15,324 nt of DNA from Coriobacteriia bacterium (lineage in GTDB: Bacteria; Actinomycetota; Coriobacteriia; Anaerosomatales; JAENZW01): contig JAOUET010000023.1 of the NCBI GenBank assembly GCA_029858605.1, forward strand, positions 1 through 15,324. The letters run 5' to 3'. Shown in pieces: positions 6,428 to 14,356 of this stretch. The position numbers and the translations under genes were made by a program. Below the pieces are notes generated by a model, which made no database searches, was not told where the DNA came from, and saw nothing but the letters and a program-made list of their open reading frames with translations. Position 1 is the stretch's first letter. The number at the start of each line of letters is the position of its first letter.

Positions 6428-6715
6428 GTGAGTGGTTCGAACTCCGTCCGGTCCGTGATCCGAATCGTCATGAACCTCCTGATCGTCGTTGCGGTGATCG
6501 ATACCGCACGGATTGTGGTCCAGTTCTTCGGGACTCTCGCGACGCAATCATGGGGAGAAGCGCTCATCCGCATCACGGATCTCACAGTTATTCCATTCGG
6601 TGTCGAGTTGATGAAGACACCGTATGGGGGCATCTTCGACGTGGACGCCGGGTTGACGGTGGCCGTGCTGCTGCTCATCGAGTGGGCGCTGAGCTACGCA
6701 AAGGGTCGCGTCTAG
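6428..6715 (+). CDS. Small two-helix membrane protein, weakly YggT-like
   Basis: Predicted at 95 residues from GTG 6428, preceded by AAGGGAG (6412-6418) nine bases upstream. An in-frame ATG at 6383 would add 15 charged residues and has no comparable ribosome-binding site. The product has two hydrophobic segments, about residues 11-34 and 73-90. They are joined by a loop containing ITDLTVIPF and the motif TPYGGIFDVDAGLTV. The layout, with a proline-containing stretch then GG-I-D before the second helix, recalls YggT-family proteins, but the match is weak and I would not assign a function. It lies 35 bases before the pilus ATPase gene on the same strand and is probably cotranscribed with it. 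Confidence 0.65.
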   Translation: MSGSNSVRSVIRIVMNLLIVVAVIDTARIVVQFFGTLATQSWGEALIRITDLTVIPFGVELMKTPYGGIFDVDAGLTVAVLLLIEWALSYAKGRV

Positions 6716-6737
6716 GAGCCGACGCCGGCGAACGTCC

Positions 6738-6747
6738 AGGAGGAGGA
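6738..6747 (+). promoter_or_regulatory. Very strong ribosome-binding site for the pilus ATPase
   Basis: AGGAGGAGGA ends three bases before GTG 6751; the AGGAGG core lies seven bases from it. This fixes the start of the ATPase at 6751. The same frame is open back to 6550, but that stretch overlaps the membrane protein gene and translates to low-complexity Arg/Gly-rich sequence. Confidence 0.85.
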
Positions 6748-6750
6748 TCC

Positions 6751-8415
6751 GTGGGCTACACGCGAGAGAGACTTGGCGAGATGCTCGTCAGCGCTGGGCT
6801 GCTGTCTGAAGAGCGGCTGGCGAGGGTCCTGGATACCCAAGAACGCGAAGGCGGGAAGCTGGGAGAGATCCTGGTTCGCCAGCTCGTGTTGAGCGAGGGG
6901 CAGTTGGCCGAAGCGCTGGCCCGCCAGAAGGGTCTCGACCACGTGAACCTCGCGGCGTACGACATCGATCGAAACGCCACTGCGCTGCTGTCCGAGCGCT
7001 TCGCGGCTCACCGCTCCGCCATCGGGATCGGCTTCGAGGACGATCGGCTGGTGCTCGCCATGGCGGATCCGCTCGATATAGAGACGATCGACGACGTAGA
7101 GATGCGCACGGGGCACAAGGTTCTACCGGTTGTTGCGAGCCGCACGCAGATCGACTACGCGATCGCCAAGTATCTTGCCTCTTCGGACGTGTTGGCGGAC
7201 GTAGTCGAATCGGTCGACGAGATCGGGGCTGAGGCGGAGGTTGCGGTCGTCGGAGAGGATGTGCCGGTCGTCCGCCTGGTCAACCAGCTCGTACGGGAGG
7301 CCGTGCATGACGGCGCAAGCGACATCCACCTCGAACCCGAGCGAAACGACGTTCGGATCAGGTACCGTGTGGACGGTGTCATGCAGGAGATGATGCGCGT
7401 TCCCAGCGCCGCACGCGCCGGCATGATCAGCAGGGTGAAGATCATGGCCGAACTGGACATCGCCGAGCGCAGGCGTCCCCAAGACGGACGCATCGCGGTC
7501 GCGGTCGACGGGACACCCGTAGACATCCGCGTGACCACGCTGCCCACGGCGCACGGAGAATCGCTCGTGTTGCGCCTGCTCGGCAGCGAGCTCGCGTTTC
7601 GCGGTCTGGACGAGCTGGGACTGGGTGCAGAGAACCTTTGGGCCGTTCAGCGTCTCCTGAAGCGGCCGTACGGGGCCATTCTCCTCGCCGGGCCGACTGG
7701 TTCCGGGAAGTCGACCACTCTGTACGCGCTGCTGCAAACGCTCAACGACCCCGCCCGGAAGATCATCACCGTCGAAGATCCGATCGAGTACCAGATGACC
7801 GGTGTCACGCAGATGGCGGTTAATCCGAGGATTGGTCTGACGTTTGCGAACGGGCTGCGCACCATACTGCGTGCGGACCCGGACATCGTCATGGTGGGCG
7901 AGGTTCGCGATCCTGAGACTGCGGAAATCGCCGTGCGTTCGGCACTTACGGGCCATCTTGTGCTGTCCTCCATTCACACCAACGATGCCCCTTCGGCACT
8001 GACACGTCTGACCGACATGGGGGTAGCTCCGTACATAACGTCCTCGGCGATGGCAGGGGTAGTATCGCAGCGCCTAGTTCGCATTCTGTGCGACCACTGC
8101 AAGAAGCCCGTCAAGGTACCGGGCTCGAAGCTGGTGGGCGCGGGTTTCACTGCGTCGGAAGCCAAGAAGGTCACGGTCTACGGCCCAGTGGGCTGCGACG
8201 AGTGCGCGCACTCGGGCTACAGCGGTCGCACGGGGCTCTTCGAGGTCATGATCGTCAACGACGACATCGTGACGCACTTCCTCGACAGAGAGCCTGCGGA
8301 GGCTCTCCGTCAGATCGCACTGGCTTCGGGCATGATTCCACTGCGACGTGATGCCCTCGACAAAGTCACTGCCGGAATCACGTCCCTCGAAGAAGTGGAC
8401 CGGGTGGTGGTCTGA
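6751..8415 (+). CDS. Type IV pilus assembly / type II secretion ATPase (PilB/GspE family) with MshEN domain
   Basis: This 554-residue cytoplasmic hexameric ATPase would power pilin polymerisation or pseudopilus extension. The N-terminal MshEN domain carries two tandem motifs of the RLGxxLxxxGxxxxxxLxxxLxxQ type, at residues 7-30 and 36-59; this class of motif binds cyclic-di-GMP. In the second copy the central Gly is Leu45. The ATPase domain has Walker A GPTGSGKST (314-322), a Walker B/Glu region IVMVGEVRD with Glu384, the His box HLVLSSIHTNDA, and a zinc tetracysteine motif Cys447-x2-Cys450 ... Cys482-x2-Cys485 typical of PilB/GspE and absent from PilT. The start is GTG 6751, fixed by a strong Shine-Dalgarno. 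No pilC, pilT, pilM or prepilin gene is in the window, so PilB versus GspE cannot be settled. Confidence 0.93.
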   Translation: MGYTRERLGEMLVSAGLLSEERLARVLDTQEREGGKLGEILVRQLVLSEGQLAEALARQKGLDHVNLAAYDIDRNATALLSERFAAHRSAIGIGFEDDRLVLAMADPLDIETIDDVEMRTGHKVLPVVASRTQIDYAIAKYLASSDVLADVVESVDEIGAEAEVAVVGEDVPVVRLVNQLVREAVHDGASDIHLEPERNDVRIRYRVDGVMQEMMRVPSAARAGMISRVKIMAELDIAERRRPQDGRIAVAVDGTPVDIRVTTLPTAHGESLVLRLLGSELAFRGLDELGLGAENLWAVQRLLKRPYGAILLAGPTGSGKSTTLYALLQTLNDPARKIITVEDPIEYQMTGVTQMAVNPRIGLTFANGLRTILRADPDIVMVGEVRDPETAEIAVRSALTGHLVLSSIHTNDAPSALTRLTDMGVAPYITSSAMAGVVSQRLVRILCDHCKKPVKVPGSKLVGAGFTASEAKKVTVYGPVGCDECAHSGYSGRTGLFEVMIVNDDIVTHFLDREPAEALRQIALASGMIPLRRDALDKVTAGITSLEEVDRVVV

Positions 8416-8416
8416 C

Positions 8417-9613
8417 GTGCCTTTGCGCGATCCTCGCGCGGTCGTGCTCGTGCTGGACAGCGTCGGCGCCGGAGCGTTGCCCGACGCTGCGGAATACGGT
8501 GACGCCGGAGCGAACACACTAGGCAACACGTCGCGTGCGGTGGGAGGCATCTCGATGCCGAACCTGGGCGCTATGGGACTCGGCAACATCACCGAGATCG
8601 CCGGCGTGCCGCCGGTGCAGGAGCCTTCTGCATCCTGGGGTCGCAACGCGGAGCTTTCGGCAGGTAAAGACACCACGACCGGGCACTGGGAGATGATGGG
8701 GCTCCATGTGACGCGAGCCTTTCCGACGTACCCGGACGGGTTCCCGGCCGAGGTCATGGACGAGTTCACGAAGCGCACCGGGCTGGGTTGGCTGGGCAAT
8801 AAGCCCGCCAGCGGGACGGTCATCATCCAGGAGCTCGGCGACGAGCATGTGAGCAGCGGCAAGCCGATCGTCTACACGTCCGCGGACTCCGTGTTCCAGA
8901 TAGCCGCGCACGAAGAGGTCATCCCGATCGAGCGCCTCTACGAGATCTGCGGCATAGCGCGCGAGATGCTCACCGGCGACCACGCCGTGGGACGGGTCAT
9001 CGCAAGGCCGTTCGTCGGTCCCGACGAGAGCGGCAGCTACGTTCGCACTCACCGCCGACGCGACTTCGCGATTACTCCATTCGAGCCGACGGTGCTCGAC
9101 AGACTTGCCGAAACAGGGGTGGTGACGTACGGGGTGGGGAAGATCGGGGAGATATTCGGATGGCAGGGTGTGTGCGAGTCTCCGCACGTCACCGACAACA
9201 TGGACGCGTTCGACAAGCTGGTGGAGCGCGTAGGCGGCAAGGAGCCGGGCTTCGTGTTCGCGAACCTAGTGGACTTCGACATGATCTGGGGACACCGCAA
9301 CAATGTGCAGGGCTACGCGGGCGGTCTCGAGGCGGTCGACGCCCGCATGCCCGATCTGTTGGACGCGATGATCGAGGGCGACCTGCTGCTCATCACGGCC
9401 GACCACGGGTGCGATCCCACAACAGCATCGACGGACCACAGCCGCGAGTACGCCCCACTGATAGCGAAGGTGAAAGGCGTCGACGCCGGTGTCGAGCTTG
9501 GGACCAGGGATACGTTCTCCGACGTAGGCGAGACGGTTCTCGATTTCTACGGGATTCCGGGCACCTGCGGGCGGGGAACGTCTTTCTTGCCCGAGGTTCG
9601 CGATGCGGGTTGA
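8417..9613 (+). CDS. deoB: Phosphopentomutase (DeoB)
   Basis: This 398-residue Mn-dependent enzyme of the alkaline phosphatase superfamily interconverts (deoxy)ribose 1-phosphate and 5-phosphate, linking nucleoside phosphorolysis to central carbon metabolism. Metal ligands are readable: Asp14 in VLDSVGAGALPDA, Asp288 and His293 in DFDMIWGHRNN, Asp329-His330 in DHGCDPT and His341 in STDHSREYAP. These track the Bacillus cereus enzyme with an offset of one to two residues. The phosphorylated threonine lies in KDTTTGHWE (84-92). The start is GTG 8417, one base after the ATPase stop; an upstream ATG at 8348 in the same frame would lie inside the ATPase gene. The ribosome-binding sequence is poor (GGTGGTGG). 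Translation is probably coupled to the preceding gene. Confidence 0.95.
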   Translation: MPLRDPRAVVLVLDSVGAGALPDAAEYGDAGANTLGNTSRAVGGISMPNLGAMGLGNITEIAGVPPVQEPSASWGRNAELSAGKDTTTGHWEMMGLHVTRAFPTYPDGFPAEVMDEFTKRTGLGWLGNKPASGTVIIQELGDEHVSSGKPIVYTSADSVFQIAAHEEVIPIERLYEICGIAREMLTGDHAVGRVIARPFVGPDESGSYVRTHRRRDFAITPFEPTVLDRLAETGVVTYGVGKIGEIFGWQGVCESPHVTDNMDAFDKLVERVGGKEPGFVFANLVDFDMIWGHRNNVQGYAGGLEAVDARMPDLLDAMIEGDLLLITADHGCDPTTASTDHSREYAPLIAKVKGVDAGVELGTRDTFSDVGETVLDFYGIPGTCGRGTSFLPEVRDAG

Positions 9614-9652
9614 ACCGCTTGACCCATACCGGGCCCGGCGTGACCGTGGCAT

Positions 9653-9660
9653 GAGGGGGG
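9653..9660 (+). promoter_or_regulatory. Ribosome-binding site of pdp
   Basis: GAGGGGGG sits seven bases before GTG 9668 in the 54-base gap after deoB. It supports the GTG start. The gap also holds the palindrome CCGGGCCCGG (9629-9638), with no T-tract. Confidence 0.7.
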
Positions 9661-9667
9661 CAGGCTC

Positions 9668-10975
9668 GTGAGCGAGCCGACGTTCGAACAGCTCATAGAG
9701 GTCAAGCGGGACGGGCGCGCACACTCCGCCGAGGAGATCGATCGCATCATCCTCGGGTATTCGAGCGGGCAAGTCCCGGACTATCAGATGTCCGCGTGGC
9801 TAATGGCGGCTTATCTGAACGGCCTGGATGCCGAAGAGACCGTCGCGATGACCGACGCGATGGTGCGCTCGGGGCGCGTGGTGGACCTCTCGTCGATACC
9901 TGGCGTGAAGGTCGACAAGCACTCGACCGGCGGCGTTGCCGACACTACGACGCTCGTGCTCGGACCCCTAGTGGCTGCGTGCGGCGTTCCGGTCGCGAAG
10001 ATGTCGGGGAGGGGACTGGGCCACACCGGAGGCACGCTCGACAAGCTCGAGTCGATTCCGGGCTTCCGCATCGAGCTGACGCCCGAGGAGTTCGTGGCGC
10101 AGGTCCGCAACGTTGGCCTGGCGGTGATAGCGCAGTCGCCGGATGTCGATCCGGCAGACAAGCTGATGTACGCGCTCCGCGACGTCACGGCCACCGTACC
10201 GAGCATCCCGCTGATAGTCGGCTCGATCATCTCGAAGAAGGTGGCCGGCGGTGCCGACGCGATCCTGCTCGACGTGAAGCTGGGTTCGGGTGCGTTCATG
10301 AAGACCGAGGACGACGCGCGCGCCCTTGCGGCCGAGATGACGCGCGTGGGGCGCGCCTTGGGACGCGATGTCCGGTGCGTGCTCAGTGACATGGATCAGC
10401 CGCTGGGCATGGCGGTGGGCAACGCGCTCGAGGTTCGCGAGGGCATCGAGACGCTGCATGGAGAGGGCCCCGAGGCCCTCACGGATCTGTGCCTCGATCT
10501 TGGAGCGCGCATGCTGGTGCTGGGGCGCGTAGCCGAGGACCCGAAGGCTGCACGCGCGATGGTGACGAAGGCTCTCGAGTCCGGCGAGGCGCTGGAGGCG
10601 TTCGCGCGCTGGATCGGTGCTCAAGGCGGAGATCCCCGAGTAACCGAAGAGCCCGGACTGCTCGAGTTGTCGCGGGAGAGCCGAGAGGTTCTGTCCGCGA
10701 AGTCGGGGTATCTGGCCGCATACGATGCCGAGGGAGTCGGGCGCGCCGCCATGCTGCTGGGCGCCGGCCGGGAGCGCAAGGACGACGAGATCGACCCGGG
10801 CGCCGGGCTGCTGCTCGACGCGCGGGTCGGGGACGCTATCAAGGAAGGCGACCGTCTCGCGACGCTGTACGCTGCGACGGAAGCGCGTCTCGATGCGGGT
10901 GAGGCTCTTCTCGCGGCGTCGGTGTCTATCGGCGAGACAGCCGTGGCGCCCGGACCGCTGTTGCGCGAGGTGTAG
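9668..10975 (+). CDS. pdp: Pyrimidine-nucleoside phosphorylase (Pdp) / thymidine phosphorylase family
   Basis: This 435-residue enzyme catalyses phosphorolysis of pyrimidine nucleosides to the free base and (deoxy)ribose 1-phosphate, the substrate of the adjacent DeoB. The family signature SGRGLGHTGGTLDKLE is intact, and the phosphate-binding segment KHSTGGVADTTTLVLGPLVA (from Lys84) resembles Bacillus-type Pdp (DTTTLVLGPLVA) more than E. coli DeoA. Typical Pdp length is about 433 residues. Oddity: the family's GGVGD reads GGVAD here (Ala91). The N-terminal helical domain (about residues 1-65) and C-terminal domain (about 345-435) are complete. The pair deoB-pdp supports nucleoside salvage or use as carbon source. 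No deoC or nucleoside transporter is in the window. Confidence 0.92.
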   Translation: MSEPTFEQLIEVKRDGRAHSAEEIDRIILGYSSGQVPDYQMSAWLMAAYLNGLDAEETVAMTDAMVRSGRVVDLSSIPGVKVDKHSTGGVADTTTLVLGPLVAACGVPVAKMSGRGLGHTGGTLDKLESIPGFRIELTPEEFVAQVRNVGLAVIAQSPDVDPADKLMYALRDVTATVPSIPLIVGSIISKKVAGGADAILLDVKLGSGAFMKTEDDARALAAEMTRVGRALGRDVRCVLSDMDQPLGMAVGNALEVREGIETLHGEGPEALTDLCLDLGARMLVLGRVAEDPKAARAMVTKALESGEALEAFARWIGAQGGDPRVTEEPGLLELSRESREVLSAKSGYLAAYDAEGVGRAAMLLGAGRERKDDEIDPGAGLLLDARVGDAIKEGDRLATLYAATEARLDAGEALLAASVSIGETAVAPGPLLREV

Positions 10976-10981
10976 ACGAGC

Positions 10982-13630
10982 TTGCAGATAGTCGTCGGAC
11001 ATGCGAACCCGGACTTCGACGCCTACGCGGCCACGGTGGCGGCGACGAAGCTGTTCCCGGGCTCCAAGGGAGTCTTCCTCGGCACGCAGAACGCCAACGT
11101 GAGAACCTTCCACAACCTGCACGAGGACTTCCTGGACTTCGCGGACCTGCGAGGGCTCGATCTCTCGTCGGTGAAGCGGCTGATCATCGTCGACACTCGC
11201 GATGCCGACCGCATCGGCGAGTTCCGCAATGTCGCACTGGATCCCGACGTCGAGGTCGTCGTGTACGACCATCATCCGCCTGCCGAAGGGGATCTGACGG
11301 GCGTGGACGACCGCTCGCTGCAGGTCGGGGCCACCACCTCGATACTCGTGCACGAGATCCGTCGTCGGGGTATCGCTCTGACGCCTCTGGAGGCAAGCGT
11401 GCTCCTCCTCGGCATTCACGAAGACACGGGTTCGCTGACGTATCCGGGTTCGACAGCGTATGACGCCGAGGCCGCCTCATACCTCATGTCGTCGGGTGCC
11501 GACATGGAGGTCCTGAACCAGTTCCTCAGCCGCGCGCTGGACGAGCAGCAGCGGCGGTTGCTGGACGAACTGACCGCCTCTCTCGAGCTGTGGTCGATAC
11601 GCGGGCAAGAGATCGCCGTGGGCACTGCCCAAGCGGAGGAATACGTGGACTCGGCGAGCGTGCTGACCCACTACATCGTGGAAGACATGGGCTACCGGGT
11701 CGCAATCGCGCTGGTCGGCATGCCCGAACGCATCCAGGTCGTGGCGCGCAGCCGCTTGCACGAGGTCGACGTCGGTGCCGTGATGGGACATCTGGGGGGC
11801 GGAGGGCACGCTCAGGCCGCTTCGGCTGCGATGCGTGGCCTCAGCGTGAACGACGCACTCGGTCGAGTGCGGGAGGCCCTGGAGGCCGAAGTGCGAGCCC
11901 CGCTTGCTGCAGAGGACATCATGTCGTCGCCTGTGAGAACGGTGACGCCGGACGTCACCATGAGCGAGGCAGGCGAGATGATGACGACGTGGGGACACGG
12001 CGGGCTGCCAGTCGTGGAGAACGGCGTGTTGGCAGGCCTGGTCACCCGAAAGGACTACGACAAGGCGCACCGTCACGAGCTCGATCACGCGCCCGTACGC
12101 GGCTTCATGGCGCGCGACATCATCACCGTCTTGCCGGACACGCTGCTGGTGGATCTCGAGCGGCTCCTCGCGAGGCAGGGCATCGGGCGAGTGCCGGTCC
12201 TTGTGGACGGTGCAGTCGTAGGCATCGTGACCAGGAAGGATCTCTTGCGCGCGGAGCACGGCGAGGAGTACCTCGACCGCCGCATCCCGAGGGCGCGTGC
12301 CGCATCCAGCGAGCGCTTCCTTTCCTCCCTCGAGTCGTTGCTGCCGCCCGATGCGCGTGATGCACTGCGCAGGCTCGGCGAGCTGGCCGAAGCGGACGGG
12401 CTCGTCGCGCACGTCGTGGGCGGGTTCGTCCGCGACATGCTGCTCGGCAAGAAGAACCTCGACATGGACGTCGTCGTCGAGGGTGACGCGGTGGCGTTCG
12501 CGCAGAAAGCCGCTGACGAGCTTTCGGCACGCGTGAAGTTCCACCGCAGGTTCGGGACCGCGATACTGGTTCTCTCGCGGACGCTACACGTGGACGTGAC
12601 CAGCGCTCGCACCGAGTACTACACGCGTCCAGGCGCGCTGCCGACGGTCGAGCGATCGAGCCTTCGGCAGGACTTATTGCGGCGCGACTTCTCGGTGAAC
12701 GCCATGGCGGCCTGCATCAACCCCGAGCGGTTCGGGGCGATCGCGGACCCCTTCGGCGGGCTGAAGGACCTGGAGCGAGGGGTGCTCAAGGTGCTGCACT
12801 CGCTGTCGTTCGTCGAGGATCCGACGCGCGTACTGCGCGCTGCGCGGTTCGAGGAGCGCTACGCCTTCGAGATGGACTCGTCGACGGAGCAGCTCGCGCG
12901 CCAAGCGGTGGAGATGAACTTGCTCGACGAGGTCTCCGGCGCGCGGATACGCGAGGAGATGCTCGACATCATCGACGAGGATTCGCCCGCAGCCGTCTTC
13001 GAGCGCTTGCAGAAGCTCGGGGCGTTGGGCCTGCTGCTCTACCCGTCGGCACACCCGCACGAGGTGCTCGAAGCCCTCTACGCATCTGAGCGCGGCTACA
13101 AGACGCTTGCGCCGCATTTCGTGAGAGCTCCTCGGCGCCGGGTGGCGCTCGTCGCCGCACTGGCGCACGGCGCTACGCGCTCGCAGGCGGAGCGCTGGCT
13201 GCGGCACCTTCGGTTCGGCCGAGAGTACGGCGAGCCGACGATGGCTGTCGCGGAGCGTGCGCCGCAACTGTTTCGCACCTTGAGGGACGGCCGAAAGATG
13301 CGCGACAGCCGCCTGTATCACGCGCTGAAGGCGTACCCCGAGGAAGCGATGGTCCACCTTTGGTCGATGGGGGACGAGCGAGTGCGCGACCGCGTCGAAC
13401 TGTTCCTCGACACGATATCGCGGCTGCGCCCCGAAGTGGGCGGCGAGGACCTCATCGGGATGGGACTGGAGCCGTCGCCGGTCTTCTCGTCTATACTGTC
13501 GCAGGCCCTCGACGACCGTCTGGACGGTAGGGCGGTCGGCCGAGAGGCTGAGCTTGCGAACCTGAAGCGCCTCGTGGCAAAGAGCGCCAAGGCGCCATCG
13601 AGCCGAAGAAAGAAGGACCCGAACGGGTGA
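10982..13630 (+). CDS. DHH/DHHA1 phosphoesterase - CBS pair - tRNA nucleotidyltransferase fusion
   Basis: This is an 882-residue multidomain protein. Residues 1 to about 300 are a DHH-type phosphoesterase: NPDFD (9-13), Asp71 in DTRDADR, DHH (96-98), Asp148 in HEDTG, and the DHHA1 signature GGGGHAQAA (from Gly272). Residues about 310-430 hold two CBS repeats (AEDIMSSPV..., FMARDIITV...), usually adenylate-nucleotide sensors. From about 475 follows a class II poly(A) polymerase/CCA-adding head: GGFVRD (480-485), metal site DMD (494-496), RRDFSVNAMA (from 567), EDPTRVLRAARF (612-623), then the helical RNA-binding part. It probably builds or repairs tRNA 3' ends; CCA-, CC- or A-adding specificity cannot be read here. 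The start is TTG 10982 with GAGGTG nine bases upstream, placing the first beta-strand at the N-terminus as in the family. This domain order is known from several bacterial phyla. Confidence 0.9.
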   Translation: MQIVVGHANPDFDAYAATVAATKLFPGSKGVFLGTQNANVRTFHNLHEDFLDFADLRGLDLSSVKRLIIVDTRDADRIGEFRNVALDPDVEVVVYDHHPPAEGDLTGVDDRSLQVGATTSILVHEIRRRGIALTPLEASVLLLGIHEDTGSLTYPGSTAYDAEAASYLMSSGADMEVLNQFLSRALDEQQRRLLDELTASLELWSIRGQEIAVGTAQAEEYVDSASVLTHYIVEDMGYRVAIALVGMPERIQVVARSRLHEVDVGAVMGHLGGGGHAQAASAAMRGLSVNDALGRVREALEAEVRAPLAAEDIMSSPVRTVTPDVTMSEAGEMMTTWGHGGLPVVENGVLAGLVTRKDYDKAHRHELDHAPVRGFMARDIITVLPDTLLVDLERLLARQGIGRVPVLVDGAVVGIVTRKDLLRAEHGEEYLDRRIPRARAASSERFLSSLESLLPPDARDALRRLGELAEADGLVAHVVGGFVRDMLLGKKNLDMDVVVEGDAVAFAQKAADELSARVKFHRRFGTAILVLSRTLHVDVTSARTEYYTRPGALPTVERSSLRQDLLRRDFSVNAMAACINPERFGAIADPFGGLKDLERGVLKVLHSLSFVEDPTRVLRAARFEERYAFEMDSSTEQLARQAVEMNLLDEVSGARIREEMLDIIDEDSPAAVFERLQKLGALGLLLYPSAHPHEVLEALYASERGYKTLAPHFVRAPRRRVALVAALAHGATRSQAERWLRHLRFGREYGEPTMAVAERAPQLFRTLRDGRKMRDSRLYHALKAYPEEAMVHLWSMGDERVRDRVELFLDTISRLRPEVGGEDLIGMGLEPSPVFSSILSQALDDRLDGRAVGREAELANLKRLVAKSAKAPSSRRKKDPNG

Positions 13631-14295
13631 CACTAGATACCGCTCTCATGCTCGGCCTGTCGTTTCTCATAGCGGTTCCGGCGATCGTCTTCCACGAAGT
13701 GGCTCACGGATACGTCGCGTTCCTGCTAGGTGACATCACCGCGAAGTCGCGCGGGCGTCTGTCACTCAACCCGCTTCGCCACATCGATCCTTTCGGCACG
13801 GTGCTGCTTCCCATACTGCTGATTGCGATGGGTCTGCCGGGCTTCGGCTTCGCAAAACCGGTGCCCGTGAACCCGGCGGCCTTCCGGGACAGGCGCAAGG
13901 GCATGTTCCTCACTGGGATCGCCGGACCGGCGACCAACCTGGCCCTGGCGATGGTCGCGGGTTTGCTGACGCGCGTGGTCGTCGTCTTGTTCGCAGTCAC
14001 CGAGAGCAGCTTGCTCTACTACGTGTGGTTCGCGCTCTACTACTTCGCATTCATCAACCTGGTTCTGATGTTCTTCAACCTCATACCACTACCGCCGCTG
14101 GACGGTTCGCGCGTCCTTCCGCTATTTCTCTCGGACAGCGCGATGCGCGTCTACCACCAGTGGGAGCGGTACGGCTTCATCATCCTTTTCGGCGTCCTTT
14201 TCCTCGCACCGCGCTTCCTCGGGGTCGACCCGTTGGGCGTCTACCTCAACTGGACCGTCGCGCCCATCATGCAGCTTCTGACGGGCCTCGCCTGA
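13627..14295 (+). CDS. Site-2 protease family (M50) membrane metalloprotease
   Basis: This 222-residue polytopic membrane protein belongs to the short S2P/M50 subgroup without a PDZ domain. The zinc motif HEVAHG (His23, Glu24, His27) lies in the first membrane segment, and the third ligand region is LPPLDGSRVLP (Asp159). Between them are the family features SLNPLRHIDPFGTVLLP and GFAKPVPVNP. Such enzymes cleave substrates inside the membrane, often in signalling; the substrate here is unknown. GTG 13627 overlaps the preceding stop by four bases (GTGA), with AAGGA nine bases upstream, so it is coupled to the tRNA nucleotidyltransferase fusion. The active-site residues are all present. Confidence 0.9.
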   Translation: MTLDTALMLGLSFLIAVPAIVFHEVAHGYVAFLLGDITAKSRGRLSLNPLRHIDPFGTVLLPILLIAMGLPGFGFAKPVPVNPAAFRDRRKGMFLTGIAGPATNLALAMVAGLLTRVVVVLFAVTESSLLYYVWFALYYFAFINLVLMFFNLIPLPPLDGSRVLPLFLSDSAMRVYHQWERYGFIILFGVLFLAPRFLGVDPLGVYLNWTVAPIMQLLTGLA

Positions 14296-14297
14296 GG

Positions 14298-14303
14298 TAC
14301 AAT
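14298..14303 (+). promoter_or_regulatory. Possible -10 box before trpS
   Basis: TACAAT, one mismatch from consensus, lies just after the protease stop and 53 bases before the trpS start. The best -35 candidate, TTCTGA (14276-14281), has a 16-base spacer and is poor. A secondary promoter for trpS is possible; the gene could equally be read from upstream. Confidence 0.3.
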
Positions 14304-14356
14304 CCAAGCCACGTACGACGACCTGCCAGAACCGTCGCCGAGGAGCCTGCGCGCCA

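Noticed and set aside
10463..10480. Perfect 7-bp hairpin GAGGGCC-CCGA-GGCCCTC
   Set aside because: It lies within the pdp coding sequence, without a T-tract; likely a by-product of GC-rich codons for Glu-Gly-Pro-Glu-Ala-Leu.
9968..11419. 483-codon open frame on the - strand opposite pdp and the DHH domain
   Set aside because: It spans the junction of two certain + strand genes and has Arg/His/Gln-rich, domain-free content.
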